64,000 bases of DNA, taken from CBDDBH01 sp965225625 (GTDB lineage Bacteria > Pseudomonadota > Gammaproteobacteria > JADZEE01). Made by a program: the position numbers and the translations under genes. Where the stretch lies: the NCBI GenBank assembly GCA_965225625.1, contig CBDDBH010000002.1, positions 14,157 to 78,156 of the forward strand. The letters run 5' to 3'. Shown here piece by piece: positions 42,569 through 52,280 of the stretch. Within the stretch, counting starts at the first letter, position 1, and each line of letters opens with the position of its first letter. The notes beneath the pieces were generated by a model. That model saw nothing but the letters and a program-made list of their open reading frames with translations, was not told where the DNA came from and searched no databases.

Positions 42569-44419
42569 CTAGACAGACAGACGCTGCAGCGTGTCCTCCG
42601 TGGGTACGCCGTCGCTAGACCAGCCGCGCAATTGATAATATTGCGGCAGCATCTCGTGTAAGTTGGCAACTTTGCCGGTAGCGGGCCCGGTTTTAGCGGC
42701 TTCCTTGAGCAACCTGTCAGGTAACGTATCCTGCTCGCCGGTAACACCGGCGGCCATATTGAATTGGCGTTCCAGATTCCAGATCCGCTCACCGGTCTCG
42801 ACCAGCCGATCGACGGTCCAATCGCCCTCGCATGCCGCATCGATTTGCGGCGCGATGTCTTCCAGCGTCCAGGCGAAGGTGGAGAATACACACAGTCCCG
42901 AGGAGTCAACCGCGGCGGTCGCGTCTTGAGAGCCTTTTACCAATTCAGCCTTGCCTTCGGTGACCAGGGGATCGACTTTTTTCGGGATACCGAAAATCTC
43001 CGCGGAGACGGTGTAGCCGCGCAGGTGGCACGCGCCCCGGTTGGAGGTCGCGTATGCCAGCCCCATACCTTGCACGGCACGCGGATCATAAGCGGGAAAC
43101 TCCTGGCCTTTGACCGTCATCGACAACTCGGGGTGTCCGTACTTCTCGCACAGACGTTTGGAGCCCAGACCCAATTCTTTGCCGAAACCTTCGCCACGCG
43201 CTGTTAATTCGACGGCAGTGGTCAACGCTTCGGCAGAGCCGAACGTAAGTTCAAGACCGCCGGTCTGCTCTTTAGTCAGTGCACCAATGTCGTAAAGGTC
43301 CATTGCGGCGGCCAGCGTGGAGCCAAAGGAAATCGGATCGATGGCGTCCTCGTTGCAAATGAAATTCGCGTACGTCAGCGCGTCGAGATCATCAACGCCA
43401 ACAGCCGGACCGAGTGCCCAAGCCGCTTCGTATTCCAGCCCACCGGAGGCGCCCATGTATTCGGGCTTATTAACGATGGTGTAGTGCTGCGGATCAATCG
43501 TCGAGATGCGGCCACACGCTATGGTGCAGCCGAAGCAGGCAGCATTGGTGACGAGGTTGGGCTTGCCGTCGCTGGCCCTGGGTTTAGCCATCGCCTCGGC
43601 GCCGACTTTGTCCGCGCCTTCGAACTGCACGTCGCGCATGTTGCGCGTCGGCATGGCGCCGGATTCGTTGATTACGCTCATCACCGCCTGGGTACCATGC
43701 TGTGGCAGACCCGTACCGGTAAAAGCGCCGTCGGCAAGCACTTTCTTACCTGCCGCAACTGCCTGCATGAAACGAATGGGATCTTTGATATTACCGACAC
43801 CTCGGCTGCCCCGCACGGTCACGGCTTTCAAATTCTTGGATGCCATTACGGTGCCAACCCCTGAGCGCCCGGCGGCACGGTGTAAATCATTTACGACGGC
43901 GGAATACAAACAACCCTGCTCAGCAGCGCGGCCGACGCAGGCAATCCTGAGCAGCGGGTCTTGATGCTTACGATGCAATTCTTCATCGGTCTTCCAGGCC
44001 GACAGGCCCCACAAATCCTCCGCTGGAATGAGTTCCGCGGTTTCGTTTTCGACATACAGATAGACGGGCTTGGGAGATTTGCCTTCAAAGATAAACATGT
44101 CCCAACCGGCCATCTTCATCTCCGCCCCAATGAAGCCTCCGGAATTCGAACACGCCACACAGTTCGTCAGGGGGCTCTTGGTGACAACCGAGTAACGCCC
44201 GGCAGTGGACGCGGTCGTGCCAGTGAGCGGCCCGGTGGTCATAATAAATTTGTTGTCCGGGCCGAGTGCATCACATTGAGGATCGACTTCTTCGCTCAAG
44301 TATTTGGTCGCGAGACCGCGCTGGCCGAGGAATTTCACCGCCCAGTCCATGTTCAGCGGCTCCTCGGTACAGGTGCCCGCGGCTAAATTGATACGCAGTA
44401 ATTTCCGTGCCCAGGCCAT
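42569..44419 (-). CDS. Aldehyde:ferredoxin oxidoreductase (tungstopterin family)
   Basis: The product is about 616 aa. The N-terminal domain has GPLTGTTASTAGRYSVVTKSP and CVACSNSGGFIGAEMKMAGWD. CFGCTIACG gives three cysteines (CxxCxxxC) for the 4Fe-4S cluster, and a fourth is in SSGLCVFSTFAW near residue 500. The enzymes oxidise aldehydes to acids with a tungsten or molybdenum bis-pterin cofactor. The ATG at 44419 is preceded by GGGAGAG. No AorA/AorC subunits are adjacent, but NapH/NapG-type ferredoxins and cofactor genes (fdhD, mobA, mobB, moeA) lie within 15 kb. It is found mainly in anaerobes and some aerobic or denitrifying proteobacteria. Confidence 0.92.
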   Translation of the reverse strand: MAWARKLLRINLAAGTCTEEPLNMDWAVKFLGQRGLATKYLSEEVDPQCDALGPDNKFIMTTGPLTGTTASTAGRYSVVTKSPLTNCVACSNSGGFIGAEMKMAGWDMFIFEGKSPKPVYLYVENETAELIPAEDLWGLSAWKTDEELHRKHQDPLLRIACVGRAAEQGCLYSAVVNDLHRAAGRSGVGTVMASKNLKAVTVRGSRGVGNIKDPIRFMQAVAAGKKVLADGAFTGTGLPQHGTQAVMSVINESGAMPTRNMRDVQFEGADKVGAEAMAKPRASDGKPNLVTNAACFGCTIACGRISTIDPQHYTIVNKPEYMGASGGLEYEAAWALGPAVGVDDLDALTYANFICNEDAIDPISFGSTLAAAMDLYDIGALTKEQTGGLELTFGSAEALTTAVELTARGEGFGKELGLGSKRLCEKYGHPELSMTVKGQEFPAYDPRAVQGMGLAYATSNRGACHLRGYTVSAEIFGIPKKVDPLVTEGKAELVKGSQDATAAVDSSGLCVFSTFAWTLEDIAPQIDAACEGDWTVDRLVETGERIWNLERQFNMAAGVTGEQDTLPDRLLKEAAKTGPATGKVANLHEMLPQYYQLRGWSSDGVPTEDTLQRLSV

Positions 44420-44547
44420 GTGCTCTCTCCCAGATTTCCGCTTGCGCCGATCGCCCCCGGGCAATCGAGACGCCAAGGCTTGCACCGGCGTCACCGGGAG
44501 TCAAGTAACCTGGACTACGACGAATCACGGCGCGGCGTTTGGCACGC

Positions 44548-44553
44548 TATAAT
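44548..44553 (+). promoter_or_regulatory. Possible -10 element for the CoA-transferase/TauD genes
   Basis: A perfect TATAAT lies 10 bases before the ATG at 44564, too close for a long leader, so a leaderless transcript would be expected. No good -35 box was found 17 bases upstream. Low certainty. Confidence 0.25.
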
Positions 44554-44563
44554 CTTGGCCGTT

Positions 44564-45751
44564 ATGACCGGTCCCATGCATGGTGTGCGAATTATCGATC
44601 TCACCTCGATGATCTCAGGGCCGCTGGCGACCATGCTGCTGGCCGACCAGGGGGCGGACGTAATCAAGGTCGAAAACCCGGAGCGCGGAGACCACGTCCG
44701 CTCAGCTGCCAATCGGCGCGGCAATATGTCCGCCGCGTTCCTCAACAACAATCGCAACAAACGCTCGATCGCGATAAACCTCAAAGACGAGCGCGGCAAA
44801 GCTATATTGAAACGATTGTGCGCGGACGCCGACGTCTTCGTGCAAAATTTCCGGCCAGGTGTCGCCGAGCGCATGGGCATTGGCGAAGATGCCATCTGCG
44901 AAGTCGCGCCATCGATCATCTATGTATCGATCAGCGGCTTCGGGGAACGCGGGCCCTATTCAGGCAAACCGGTATACGACCCGATCATCCAGGCGCTGTC
45001 GGGGCTTGCCTCTATCCAAGGGGGCTCCGATCAGCAACGTCCAAGGCTGGTGCGCACCATCGTGCCCGACAAACTGACCGGCGTGACCGGCGCGCAAGCT
45101 ATCGCCGCCGCATTGTTTGCGCGTGAACGCACCGGCCAGGGTCAGCATGTGCGTTTGTCCATGTTGGAAACCGTGGTCGCTTTCCTTTGGAGCTCGGACA
45201 TGGGCAGTCAAACGTTGGTCGGTGAATCCATCCCGCAGCAAGACGCTGCGAGTTACATCGACCTTATTTACGAAACGCAGGACGGTTACGTTAGTGTGGC
45301 AGTCATGTCAGATCGCGAATGGCAGGCCCTGACGCGGGCGTTGGAACGTCCGCAGTGGCTGGAGGATCCGCGGTTCAAAACACCCGCGCTGCGTGACGCC
45401 AATCTCAACGCACGATTGGAACTCATTCAGGAAGTACTACGCACTAACACATCACAGTATTGGCTCACTCGCCTGGAAGAGCACGGAGTCCCCTGCGTGC
45501 CGGTGCTCACGCGCAATGACATGATTCAACACCCGCAAGTACACGCCAATGACATTATTGTCGAAAGCGAACATCCACAAGCGGGCACTCTGCGCCAGGC
45601 TCGCGCTGCCGCGCGCTTCTCACATACAGCAACAGCGATCCGTTACGGCGCACCCGGCCTGGGCCAACATACGGACGAGCTATTGGGCGAACTTGGATTG
45701 ACGAGTGAAGAAGTCAGCGAATTACGGGCTGCGGCGGTTATATCGGGATGA
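44564..45751 (+). CDS. Family III (CaiB/BaiF) CoA-transferase
   Basis: About 395 aa. The N-terminus HGVRIIDLTSMISGPLATML and DQGADVIKVENPERGDHV, with NNRNKRSIAINLKDERG, and the mid-region LSMLETVVAFLWSSD (with Glu where many members have the catalytic Asp as LxDxxV) define the family. The ATG at 44564 is used because the longer frame has no ribosome-binding site. Its stop overlaps the start of a TauD/TfdA-type gene by four bases (ATGA), so the two are co-translated. Confidence 0.9.
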   Translation: MTGPMHGVRIIDLTSMISGPLATMLLADQGADVIKVENPERGDHVRSAANRRGNMSAAFLNNNRNKRSIAINLKDERGKAILKRLCADADVFVQNFRPGVAERMGIGEDAICEVAPSIIYVSISGFGERGPYSGKPVYDPIIQALSGLASIQGGSDQQRPRLVRTIVPDKLTGVTGAQAIAAALFARERTGQGQHVRLSMLETVVAFLWSSDMGSQTLVGESIPQQDAASYIDLIYETQDGYVSVAVMSDREWQALTRALERPQWLEDPRFKTPALRDANLNARLELIQEVLRTNTSQYWLTRLEEHGVPCVPVLTRNDMIQHPQVHANDIIVESEHPQAGTLRQARAAARFSHTATAIRYGAPGLGQHTDELLGELGLTSEEVSELRAAAVISG

Positions 45752-46716
45752 GGCTGACGGTGGCAACGCAGCCAGAGGTCGTACAGCTCGGCGCTCACAT
45801 TGGCGCTGAAATCCGCAACGTCAATCTGGCACAGCCGCTCGAGCAAACGGCAATCGACACAATCCACGATGCGCTGATGGAACACGAGACGCTGGTGTTT
45901 CGAGATCAGGCCATCACCAGCGAGCAGCATCTCGCCTTCGGTTCGCGTTTCGGCGAACTGAGTATTCACCCATTCTCGCCCAACCAGCCTGAGATGCCGG
46001 AGATGATCGTGCTCGATAACGATGGTCAGAATCTGCCACTGTCAACCGATGTCTGGCACAGCGATGAGATGTTTCGCGAGGATCCGCCGATGGGCACCAT
46101 TCTGCGCGCGGATATCGTGCCGCCGCTGGGCGGCGACACTTTGTTTTCCAGCATGACCGCTGCCTACGCCGGCTTGAGCGACCATATGCAGCAGTTGATC
46201 TCGGATCTGGAAGCGGTAAACGATTTTCTGCCCTGGCGGCGTTTGTTCAAGAACACGCCCGAAAACCGCCAACAGCTACACGACATGGAAACGCGATTTC
46301 CAAACCCGAACCATCCAGTTGTGCGAATTCATCCGGTGACCGGCCGTAAGGCACTTTTTGTCAGCCCCCAGTTTACGCTGCGTATCAACGGTATGAGCGA
46401 CACGGAAAGCCGGCATGTCCTCAACATTCTTTTTGATCAGGCGAAGGTTCCCGAGTATCAACTGCGGGTGAAATGGCGGCCGAATAGCATGGTCTTCTGG
46501 GACAACCGCTCAGTTCAGCACTATGCGACCCACGACTATCTGCCGCATCGACGACGTATGGAACGGATCACTATCAAAGGTGATCAACCATTCGGCATTG
46601 CCGACACTCCGCCTGCGCTCAAGCAAACGCGCTTCGGTCCCAAGCGCACGATGAGCGACATAGCCAGCTCAGCAGGCGCCGCCGAACCGGTGGAGCGTCA
46701 GTTCGAACGTGGCTAA
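45748..46716 (+). CDS. TauD/TfdA-family Fe(II)/2-oxoglutarate dioxygenase
   Basis: The product is 322 aa. The HxD facial pair is in STDVWHSDEMF and the distal His in VQHYATHDY, followed by the 2-oxoglutarate-binding Arg in RRRMERIT. N-terminal GAHIGAEIRNVNL is conserved in TauD, TfdA and carnitine dioxygenase-like proteins. Substrates range from taurine and aryloxyalkanoates to alkyl sulfates; the link with a CoA-transferase suggests a carboxylate substrate. It ends 43 bases before the M20 gene's end on the opposite strand. Confidence 0.9.
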   Translation: MRLTVATQPEVVQLGAHIGAEIRNVNLAQPLEQTAIDTIHDALMEHETLVFRDQAITSEQHLAFGSRFGELSIHPFSPNQPEMPEMIVLDNDGQNLPLSTDVWHSDEMFREDPPMGTILRADIVPPLGGDTLFSSMTAAYAGLSDHMQQLISDLEAVNDFLPWRRLFKNTPENRQQLHDMETRFPNPNHPVVRIHPVTGRKALFVSPQFTLRINGMSDTESRHVLNILFDQAKVPEYQLRVKWRPNSMVFWDNRSVQHYATHDYLPHRRRMERITIKGDQPFGIADTPPALKQTRFGPKRTMSDIASSAGAAEPVERQFERG

Positions 46717-46732
46717 CAAATATCGGCGCGTT

Positions 46733-46757
46733 ATTTTACCCCTCACCCCAACCCCGC
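46733..46757. repeat. Half-copy of the dispersed ACCCCTCA repeat
   Basis: TTTACCCCTCACCCCAACCC lies in the gap between convergent TauD and M20 genes and matches the left arm of the palindromes at 1360, 39986 and 52236, but the right arm is absent. No terminator hairpin is evident here. Confidence 0.4.
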
Positions 46758-46759
46758 GC

Positions 46760-48228
46760 CTACCTAATCTGTTTAGGCGCAGTCTGGCCTTCCGGGATCA
46801 ACGTCAGCCAGGGTGCATCACCTCGGGTTGCCTTGAAGTCTGCCTTCACAGCCGCGAGCAGCTTTGGATCTGTGTACAAATCGATCGCCGTACCCGCCAG
46901 ACCTTTGGCCGCCACAACCAGGGCTTTGGTTCCGATGGACGTGCCGGTTGCCGCAACCACGGGCCAGGAATGCAGCGGTAAGCCATAGCCATAGGACGCG
47001 ACCCGCAACCCACCGGTTGGTACAAACCAGGAGATCTCGGCGGTATCCGTTGATGCCAGTGCCGCGTCCGGTTGTGCCGGCACCGGCTGTACACCGACCG
47101 ACAATGCAATCTCCGAGGAGCGTCCAAACTCGGTTTGTGTGGTGCGTGCGAACTTGAGCTCATCGGCGCTCCATGCAGGCGCACCCACCGCTTTCAGGTT
47201 ACGGTGTACCGCCGCGGCCAGTGTGCGCAGCGGGATCATCTGGTGCATTTCCGATTGCACTGTAATTTTTTCTAACCGCGTACGGCTCATTTTCGCGGCA
47301 CCCTCGGCGATATCTTTGATCCAGTTGAAATAGGTGTGTACGTCTGCAACGTGTTGGCACGGACGTAATACCAAACTTCGGCTGAGGCCGGCACAACATT
47401 AGGTTGACCGCCACCGTCGGTGATGACGTAGTGAATGCGAGCATCTGTCTTAACGTGCTCACGCATGAAGTTGACGCCGATGTTGAGTAACTCGACAGCG
47501 TCCAAGGCACTGTGTCCGTCGTAAGGATAAGCGGATGCGTGCGCGGCGGTGCCGCTAAAACGGAACTTAACGTTTGCTAATGTTTTCGTGTCGCTGTACG
47601 TGGCTTCGGTACGCTCGTAGGCATGCCAGTTCAGGATCACATCGTCGTCTTTGAAGTAACCGTCCCTGAGCATGTAGACCTTGCCGATACCCGTTTCCTC
47701 GGCCGGAGTACCGTATAGCTTGATAGTGCCTTTGATCGCGCCGGATTCAATAATTTGTTTAACCGCCAATGCCGCAGCGGTAGAGCCAACGCCGAAGATT
47801 GAATGACCGCAAGCGTGTCCGGCCGCCGGGTTCGGCCCGGGTTTAGGGTTGGGCACCGCGGCCTGTGAAAGACCGGGCAGTGCATCGAACTCAGCCAGTA
47901 TGCCGATTACCGGCTTGCCGCTGCCGTAACTTGCGACGAATGCCGTGGGCATGCCGGCGACACCGACGGCGACGGAAAATCCGTAACTGCTGAGCAGATT
48001 CTGGAGCTCCAAGGAGGAGCGGGTCTCCGTGAGGCCCGTTTCGGCAAAAGACCAGATGTGTTGATTGGCTTGCTGAAATTGCTCGGTGTGAGCGTCGATC
48101 CACTTCCAGGCTTTCTCCTTCGTTGGTTCAGCCGCGACTCCATGGCGGCAGAGCATCAACACTAGCAGTAAACCCAGTACACGGACGGGGGCTCGCGAGA
48201 TTCGCAACGCGGCGTGCACGGTATTCAT
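46760..48228 (-). pseudogene. M20-family amidohydrolase (AbgB-like), frameshifted
   Basis: The first reading frame runs from the ATG at 48228 with signal peptide VLGLLLVLMLCRHGVAAEP and contains metal-site features AEFDALPG, GHACGHSIFGVGSTAAA, and YGTPAEETGIGKVYML. It ends near 47287. The second frame resumes at about 47362 with HVADVHTYFNWIKDIAEGAA and ends at 46760. The frames join at WYYVRAN if one base is restored near 47360, giving a continuous M20D p-aminobenzoyl-glutamate hydrolase-like protein. The start overlaps the stop of the thioredoxin-like gene (TGATG). A real pseudogene or a sequencing error are both possible. Confidence 0.83.
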
Positions 48229-48740
48229 CAAAGCGCCTCCTCCAACGCCGCGCGCACCTGTCCATCCCACAACTGCGCAACGGACTTCCCGGGCGGCAGA
48301 TCCGTGGATGTACGCCGCCAAAGCACTTTCCCTTTTGCGTCGATAATCATTAAACCGGGAATAAAGCGCACGTTGTAGCTGGCAGCAATATCGTCCCCCT
48401 CGACAATCGTGCGGAAACCGTAACCGTTGCTTGCCATATATTCTCGCGGATCGCCGGCACCGCGTTCTTTGGCGTTAACCGCAACGACCTGCACACCACG
48501 CTCAGCGTAGTCACGTTCGATAGCGGCAAGGTTCGGCATAAACGCCTGGCAGTAGGGACACCAGGTCGCCCAAAAGACGAGAATTGTCGTCTTTGCCTCG
48601 TCCGACTCGGGGAATTGGTAGGCTTTACCGGCGGTGTCAGTGGCGGTCCATTGCGGTGCTTGATCTCCGGCTTTGACCGCCATGGCCACCGTGGAAACCA
48701 GACTCAGTATTACAAACAACACGCCTGCAATTCGTTTCAT
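48228..48740 (-). CDS. TlpA/ResA-type exported thioredoxin
   Basis: About 170 aa from the ATG at 48740. A signal peptide (VLFVILSLVSTVAMA) is followed by a redoxin domain with the active site VFWATWCPYCQAFMP and the cis-Pro loop RFIPGLMII. TlpA/ResA proteins act in the periplasm in disulfide reduction, often in cytochrome c maturation. It is the first gene of a two-gene operon with the M20 hydrolase. Confidence 0.88.
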   Translation of the reverse strand: MKRIAGVLFVILSLVSTVAMAVKAGDQAPQWTATDTAGKAYQFPESDEAKTTILVFWATWCPYCQAFMPNLAAIERDYAERGVQVVAVNAKERGAGDPREYMASNGYGFRTIVEGDDIAASYNVRFIPGLMIIDAKGKVLWRRTSTDLPPGKSVAQLWDGQVRAALEEAL

Positions 48741-48934
48741 AGCTCCGTCCCTCGGCAATATTTAAACTTCCGCGTCAGCATCTACTGTTGCTTGAACCGT
48801 GCGCCGCAACTTCGGTTTCCCGTGCCTTTTTCCGACAGGATTGTGTAAGGTCCCAATGTTGTCAATCTGACATTAAACTCCGGATTTCACCCATGATGCT
48901 AATATATCCTGCTTAATAGCCGGTGCTGCTCGCC

Positions 48935-49801
48935 ATGCCCCAGAAACCAACCCCTTATCGTCCCGAAATGACGCGCGCCGGCCTCGAGCCGACGCACACC
49001 GTGACGGCAATCGACGCCTACGGACAGCCCCAGGAAAAACAGATCGCTGGAGAGCGTCCCCTGACTATTTATGTGGACACTCGCGAGATCGTCACGCTCA
49101 TGACGCTCGGCACCTACCCGGAGGCACTGACGCTCGGCTACCTCAAAAACCAGGGGCTAGCGGAGTCCATCGAAGACATTGTATCGCTGCATGTGGATTG
49201 GGAAGTCGCCGCCGTTGCTGTGAAAACGCGCTCGGGTATCGAACATCTGGAGGAGAAACTCGCCAAACGCACGGTAACCACTGGCTGCGGGCAAGGCACG
49301 GTCTTCGGCAACATCATGGAAGATCTCGACGAACTCGAATTACCGCAGCTACCGCTATCTCAGGCGCGCATCTACGCCTTGCTGCGCAACCTTTCGCAAG
49401 GCAACGAGATCTACAAAAACGCCGGAGCCGTGCATGGATGTGCGTTGTGCCAGGATACCGATCTACTGATCTTCATCGAAGATGTGGGCCGTCACAATGC
49501 TGTGGACGCCATCGCCGGGCTCATGTGGTTGGATGGGATAACGGGCGAGGACAAAATTTTTTATACAACCGGTCGGCTGACATCCGAGATGGCGATAAAA
49601 GTTGCGCAGATGGGGATACCGGTGTTGTTGTCGCGCTCGGGCATCACCCAAATGGGTCTGGATATTGCCCGCCAGGTCGGCGTGACCATGATCGCGCGCG
49701 CCAAGGGCCGGCACTTCCTGGTGTTCAACGGCGCCGAGAATATCGTGTTCGACGAGAAACCTGAGCCAACACCACGGGCCGCCGCCATAGCGGCAGACTA
49801 A
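48935..49801 (+). CDS. fdhD: FdhD-family sulfurtransferase for molybdo/tungstopterin enzymes
   Basis: About 288 aa. ERPLTIYVDTREIVTLMTLG and LGTYPEALTLGYL start the domain; the active-site loop reads RTVTTGCGQGT, with one cysteine instead of the CxxC of E. coli FdhD; FIEDVGRHNAVDAIAG, TTGRLTSEMAIKVAQMGIP and ARAKGRHFLVF follow. FdhD moves sulfur from IscS to the pterin cofactor of formate dehydrogenase. A GTG at 48923 is an alternative start. mobA follows after six bases. The nearest candidate client enzyme is the aldehyde oxidoreductase at 42569. Confidence 0.9.
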   Translation: MPQKPTPYRPEMTRAGLEPTHTVTAIDAYGQPQEKQIAGERPLTIYVDTREIVTLMTLGTYPEALTLGYLKNQGLAESIEDIVSLHVDWEVAAVAVKTRSGIEHLEEKLAKRTVTTGCGQGTVFGNIMEDLDELELPQLPLSQARIYALLRNLSQGNEIYKNAGAVHGCALCQDTDLLIFIEDVGRHNAVDAIAGLMWLDGITGEDKIFYTTGRLTSEMAIKVAQMGIPVLLSRSGITQMGLDIARQVGVTMIARAKGRHFLVFNGAENIVFDEKPEPTPRAAAIAAD

Positions 49802-49807
49802 ACGCGC

Positions 49808-50422
49808 ATGACCGATCTTACGCCAGCAAAGCAACTCGTAACCGCAGTGATACTCGCAGGCGGTCGGGCAACACGTATGGGTGGAGAAGACAAAGGATTG
49901 ATCGCCATTAGCGGTCGCCAAATGATCAGCTACGTCGTCGCTGCACTGGCTCCCCAAGTTTCGGACGTGATCATAAATGCGAATCGCAATACCGAGCGCT
50001 ACGCCGCACTGGGCTATCGAGTGGTCGGCGATACGGTTGCGGGTTATTTCGGACCGCTGGCGGGCATGGCGAGCGCGATGCAGGTGGCCGAAACGCCCTT
50101 CATCGTGACTGCACCTTGCGATTCCCCGTTCGTGCCGACGGATTTGACACAACGCTTGTACGACGGACTGCTGGCGGACGACGCGCAAATCAGTGTTGCC
50201 CACGATGGCGATCGCATGCAACCGGTCTTCACGCTTTTACGCACTGATTTACTGGATTCCATGCTCGCTTATCTGGACGCCGGCGATCGCAAGATCGATC
50301 GATGGTTCGCGCAACATCGTTGTGTGACCGTCGACTTTTCGGATCAACCCGCGACCTTCTTGAACGTGAACACCCCGGAGGACATCACGGCGGCCGAAGT
50401 GCGCTTGAGGGCTACGCGATGA
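49808..50422 (+). CDS. mobA: Molybdenum cofactor guanylyltransferase
   Basis: The product is 204 aa. The nucleotidyltransferase signature AVILAGGRATRMGGEDKGL is at the N-terminus, with VGDTVAGYFGPLAGMASAM and CDSPFVPTDL downstream. MobA attaches GMP to Mo-molybdopterin to form the guanine dinucleotide cofactor of the DMSO reductase family. It follows fdhD by six bases and overlaps mobB by four (ATGA). Confidence 0.92.
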   Translation: MTDLTPAKQLVTAVILAGGRATRMGGEDKGLIAISGRQMISYVVAALAPQVSDVIINANRNTERYAALGYRVVGDTVAGYFGPLAGMASAMQVAETPFIVTAPCDSPFVPTDLTQRLYDGLLADDAQISVAHDGDRMQPVFTLLRTDLLDSMLAYLDAGDRKIDRWFAQHRCVTVDFSDQPATFLNVNTPEDITAAEVRLRATR

Positions 50423-50955
50423 GGGTTCCGGTGGTCGGCATGGCCGCGTACAGCGGCACCGGTAAGACAACGTTGCTAAAGCAGGTGCTGCCGATCCTGA
50501 AAGCGCGCGGTCTGCGCGTGGGCGTGGTCAAACATGCACATCACGGCTTCGACATTGATCAGCCGGGTAAAGACAGCTACGAACTTCGCCGTGCTGGAGC
50601 CACACAAATGCTGGTCGGCTCGCGTCAACGTTGGGCGCTGATGGTGGAGACCGATCTGCCGGATGAACCGCGGCTCGCCGAACTCCTGAGCCATTTGCTG
50701 CCCGATGAGTTGGATCTGATCCTGGTCGAGGGCTTCAAGCCGGAGCAGATCCCTAAAATCGAAATCCATCGGCCCAGTCGCGGCAAACCGCTGCTTGCCA
50801 CAAACGACACCTCAATCGTCGCCATAGCGACCGATGCGCAGCCAGCGGAGGCGACAGATCTGCCGATACTCGATCTCAACGCCCCGGCCAGCGTGGCCAA
50901 TTTCATCGTCGAGAATTTTGTCGTGGACCAGGCAGCTATAACTAAAGCACTATGA
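50419..50955 (+). CDS. mobB: Molybdopterin-guanine dinucleotide adapter protein MobB
   Basis: About 178 aa. The P-loop AYSGTGKTTLLKQVLP starts near residue 10, followed by VGVVKHAHHGFDID and the region DLILVEGFKPEQIPKIE. MobB is a GTP-binding accessory in bis-MGD synthesis. The ATG at 50419 overlaps the mobA stop. It overlaps moeA by four bases. Confidence 0.92.
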   Translation: MRVPVVGMAAYSGTGKTTLLKQVLPILKARGLRVGVVKHAHHGFDIDQPGKDSYELRRAGATQMLVGSRQRWALMVETDLPDEPRLAELLSHLLPDELDLILVEGFKPEQIPKIEIHRPSRGKPLLATNDTSIVAIATDAQPAEATDLPILDLNAPASVANFIVENFVVDQAAITKAL

Positions 50956-52229
50956 AGCTTCCCGAGGAGATCCCGGTTGCCACGCAGATAAGCTGCGCGG
51001 ATCCGTTCGACCCTGAGTCGCTGCAGGCTGATGAAGCGCGCCGTCGCGTCCTCGAGGCTGTACATCCGGTTAGCGGTGTAGAACGCCTCGCACTGCGAAC
51101 CGCACTCGGTCGTGTGCTGGCAGTAGACGTGCATTCGCGCATCAATGTTCCCACGCACACGAATTCGGCCATGGACGGCTATGCCGTACGCGGCGATGAC
51201 GTCGAGACCGACGGCATCAAGACATTGCGAGTCGCGGGCTCGTCGTTCGCAGGCCGACCGTACCAGGGCAACATTGCGGCAGGCGAATGTGTACGCATTA
51301 TGACGGGCGCGGCGATGCCCGATGGGACGGATACCATCGTTATTCAAGAGCAAGTCGAAGCGCACGACGGGCAGATCCGTTTGGATGGCGGTGTGCGTCG
51401 CGGCGACAACGTGCGCAACGCCGGGGAAGACATCGGCATTGGCGATACCGTACTGCCGGCCGGTCATCGGATATCGCCTGCGGATTTAGGACTTCTCGGC
51501 TCGCTTGGATTTCCCGAAGTTTCGGTTTACCGCAAACTACGCGTAGCATTTTTCTCAACCGGCGACGAGCTACGTTCCGTGGGTGAACCACTGGGCAAGG
51601 GCGAGATTTACGATAGCAACCGCTACACCTTGTTTGGCATGCTCACTCGCCTGGGTGTCGATATTATCGACCTGGGCGTCGTACGCGACGTTCCAGACGA
51701 CGTCCGCCGTGCTTTCAAAGAAGCTGCCGCCTGCGCCGACGCCATCATTTCCTCAGGTGGCGTGTCCGTCGGTGAAGCGGATTACATCAAAGAAATATTG
51801 CGCGAGGTCGGCCAGATACAATTTTGGAAAGTTGCAATGAAACCCGGGCGGCCGCTGGCCTTCGGTCATGTACACGATGCGTGCTTCTTCGGCCTGCCGG
51901 GTAATCCCGTCGCCGTGATGGTGACCTTCTACCAATTCGTACAGCCAGCGCTACGCCGCATGGCCGGTGATCTCGCCGAACAAGAACCGTATATGCGCGC
52001 GGTGTGCCAATCGAAACTAAAGAAAAGACCAGGACGCATAGAGTATCAACGCGGCATCGTCGAACGCGACGCCGATGGAGTTCTCGTCGTTCACAAGACC
52101 GGCGCGCAGGGCTCGGGCATTCTCCGATCCATGTCCACCGCCAACTGCTTCATCATCCTGCCGGATGAGTCGGAGACGATAGAACCCGGGATGGAAGTAG
52201 ACGTTCAGCCGTTTTTTGGGCTGGTTTAA
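50952..52229 (+). CDS. moeA: Molybdopterin molybdenumtransferase MoeA
   Basis: The product is 425 aa. HTNSAMDGYAV, TGAAMPDGTDTIV, STGDELRS, SSGGVSVGEADY and GLPGNPVAVMVTF are the standard MoeA motifs, with the C-terminal beta domain intact. The protein inserts molybdate (or tungstate in some lineages) into the pterin. It is the last gene of the fdhD-mobA-mobB-moeA operon. A stem-loop at 52236-52275 follows its stop. Confidence 0.95.
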   Translation: MKLPEEIPVATQISCADPFDPESLQADEARRRVLEAVHPVSGVERLALRTALGRVLAVDVHSRINVPTHTNSAMDGYAVRGDDVETDGIKTLRVAGSSFAGRPYQGNIAAGECVRIMTGAAMPDGTDTIVIQEQVEAHDGQIRLDGGVRRGDNVRNAGEDIGIGDTVLPAGHRISPADLGLLGSLGFPEVSVYRKLRVAFFSTGDELRSVGEPLGKGEIYDSNRYTLFGMLTRLGVDIIDLGVVRDVPDDVRRAFKEAAACADAIISSGGVSVGEADYIKEILREVGQIQFWKVAMKPGRPLAFGHVHDACFFGLPGNPVAVMVTFYQFVQPALRRMAGDLAEQEPYMRAVCQSKLKKRPGRIEYQRGIVERDADGVLVVHKTGAQGSGILRSMSTANCFIILPDESETIEPGMEVDVQPFFGLV

Positions 52230-52235
52230 TTACTA

Positions 52236-52275
52236 CCCCTCATCCGAACGCCAGGGATGGCGGTCGGATGAGGGG
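52236..52275. terminator. Near-perfect palindrome between convergent genes
   Basis: Arms of 18 bases (52236-52253 and 52258-52275) with one mismatch around a GGGA loop belong to the same repeat family as 39986-40035. It stands between the moeA stop and the cytochrome c stop and could terminate both. Confidence 0.7.
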
Positions 52276-52280
52276 AAAAG

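Noticed and set aside
41494..42909. A 471-codon minus-strand frame extending the phosphotransferase upstream
   Set aside because: The extra 116 residues lie antisense in the same-strand neighbour's coding region (another frame of the aldehyde oxidoreductase) and are low-complexity, Arg/Pro-rich; a start at 42561 fits the family.
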